From positions 1-6,641 of the forward strand of contig JASHVB010000244.1 of NCBI GenBank assembly GCA_030039695.1: DNA of 6,641 nt. Direction: 5' to 3'. Below the pieces are notes generated by a model, which was given only the letters and a program-made list of their open reading frames with translations, ran no database searches and was not told the DNA's origin. Shown one piece after another: positions 5,922 to 6,641 of the stretch. Every line of letters starts with the position of its first letter. Positions within the stretch are counted from its first letter, which is position 1. A program made the position numbers and the translations under genes. Origin of the DNA: Acetobacteraceae bacterium. Lineage in GTDB: Bacteria > Pseudomonadota > Alphaproteobacteria > Acetobacterales > Acetobacteraceae.

Positions 5922-6363
5922 GGCGGCGGGCAAACAGAAGCAGAAGGGGAAGAGGTAGTGCCGAACAGGTTCCGCCCGTCGGCAAGGGCTGCCGCTAGTT
6001 GACCCTTGGCCCGCTGACTGCGCTTGCCGACTCCGGCGAGACCGGCTTGCTGTCGCGGCAAGACCTTGCGGGAACGTGTTGCGTGAAGATCCTGGATTGA
6101 CGGCAACGACAGCACGGAGATTCCGGAATTAATGAAGCGTTCCCGAATTATCGGCCATCATAACCTGTTGTTGTCCCTGACTCAGCAGTCCGGGCACTAA
6201 CGGCAACCTGACACTGGTGGTCCGACCCTGTCCCACACCGGTCACGTCTGGGCGCTACCAGCCGTGTCCGCCACCTTGGCGGACGCTCTGGAACGCCTTG
6301 CAGAAGACCGCCGATGCCTGCAGGCTTCCCTCTGGCAGCACAGCCAACAGGGAGGGCGAGGTC
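5905..6363. other. About 460 bases with no recognisable gene
   Basis: Apart from the repeated ribosome-site box at 5911-5921 and the hairpin at 6264-6286, I see nothing supported here. Open minus-strand frames (5897-6115 and 6148-6627) give motif-free products, and the second lies antisense to the beta-propeller gene. A 22-codon rightward ORF at 6132-6200 has no good ribosome site. The promoter of the downstream gene should lie in the right part. Confidence 0.5.
6264..6286 (+). other. GC-rich hairpin upstream of the beta-propeller gene
   Basis: GTCCGCC (6266-6272) pairs exactly with GGCGGAC (6278-6284) around the loop ACCTT. One G-U and one G-C pair extend the stem to nine. No T-run follows, so it is not a standard intrinsic terminator. 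It ends 77 bases before the ATG at 6364 and could be in the 5' leader, or be an operator. Confidence 0.45.
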
Positions 6364-6641
6364 ATGGCAGAGCAACAGTCGTGGATCTATCTCGGCCTGG
6401 CGGGGGAAACCGGGCGCGGGCGAGTGGTGCAGTCCGGGCTCTATCGCATGGCGGACGGCGGCAACACATGGGAGGAAATGCAGCGCGGTCTGCCCGAGGC
6501 GCCGGCGGTGCGCGCCCTTGCCGTGCATCCGCTGCACCCCGAGCAAGTCTATGCCGGCACCCAATCTGGCCCGTATCGCAGCAACGATCGCGGCGAGCAC
6601 TGGGAAAAAATCAACATTCCCGACCACGGCCTGCCGGTCTG
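6364..6641 (+). CDS. BNR/Asp-box (sialidase-like or sortilin-like) beta-propeller protein, 5' part
   Basis: The first 92 codons are present; the gene continues past the right edge. The reading shows two Asp-box turns of the kind that mark BNR/sialidase-type propellers: DGGNTW (31-36) and the classic S-x-D-x-G-x-x-W as SNDRGEHW (73-80). Between them is the repeat strand core VRALAVHPLHPEQVYAGT (49-66). Such proteins are often annotated as glycosyl hydrolase or WD40/YVTN/BNR-like repeat protein, but the Asp box is structural and gives no enzymatic activity by itself. There is no signal peptide in the visible N-terminus (MAEQQSWIYLGLAG), so it may be cytosolic. The start is supported by GGGAGG at 6350-6355, with a second purine run, GGCGAGG, at 6355-6361. 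Function is unknown. A length comparison is not possible. Confidence 0.85.
   Translation, partial: MAEQQSWIYLGLAGETGRGRVVQSGLYRMADGGNTWEEMQRGLPEAPAVRALAVHPLHPEQVYAGTQSGPYRSNDRGEHWEKINIPDHGLPV

Noticed and set aside
6251..6260. GGCGCTACCA resembling the tRNA 3' end (GCCGCTACCA) as a possible attR
   Set aside because: Only 9 of 10 bases match and the match does not extend into the T arm, so it is too short to support an attachment site.
6148..6627. Minus-strand 159-codon frame at the right end
   Set aside because: It runs antisense to the Asp-box gene and has no recognisable motif.

Overview
The window is high-GC bacterial DNA. The gene content and protein wording (an MnmA with the [13 protein letters not shown] signature, an adrenodoxin-type ferredoxin, DUF1330, a LigD-type ligase fragment and a BNR/Asp-box protein) suggest an alphaproteobacterium, perhaps of the Rhodospirillales/Acetobacteraceae or a neighbouring order. 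That placement is inference from remembered family sequences, not from a search.

Left part (1-3840), conserved chromosome. A D-isomer-specific 2-hydroxyacid dehydrogenase runs leftward off the window edge. Divergent from it is a compact three-gene cluster: an IscS/NifS-type cysteine desulfurase, a [2Fe-2S] ferredoxin of the ISC type, and the tRNA 2-thiouridylase MnmA, with gaps of 16 and 1 base. The desulfurase makes protein-bound persulfide from cysteine, MnmA uses that sulfur to thiolate U34 of Lys/Glu/Gln tRNAs, and the ferredoxin can supply electrons for Fe-S assembly or sulfur chemistry. No IscU, IscA, HscAB or Tus genes are present here. A CAT-anticodon tRNA (most likely elongator Met) with encoded CCA follows 45 bases after mnmA.

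Middle part (3841-5540), accessory-looking. About 800 bases after the tRNA hold no convincing gene, only a short tandem repeat and a 13-bp inverted repeat. Then come a small cysteine-containing protein of unknown function, a DUF1330 protein with a strong ribosome binding site, and on the opposite strand the N-terminal quarter of an ATP-dependent DNA ligase, broken off soon after its catalytic lysine. A tRNA 3' end followed by gene-poor sequence and gene debris fits a turnover hotspot, but no integrase or transposase is visible.

Right part (5541-6641). A perfect 16-bp palindrome lies about 85 bases before a 38-codon ORF that has an excellent Shine-Dalgarno sequence. The same 11-base ribosome-site box recurs just after that ORF, but without a start codon. 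After about 460 bases with no recognisable gene, except a GC-rich hairpin, the start of a BNR/Asp-box beta-propeller protein runs off the right edge.

No clear new multi-gene system is visible. The points most worth following up are the palindrome plus micro-ORF unit, the dedicated thiolation cluster and the ligase relic.
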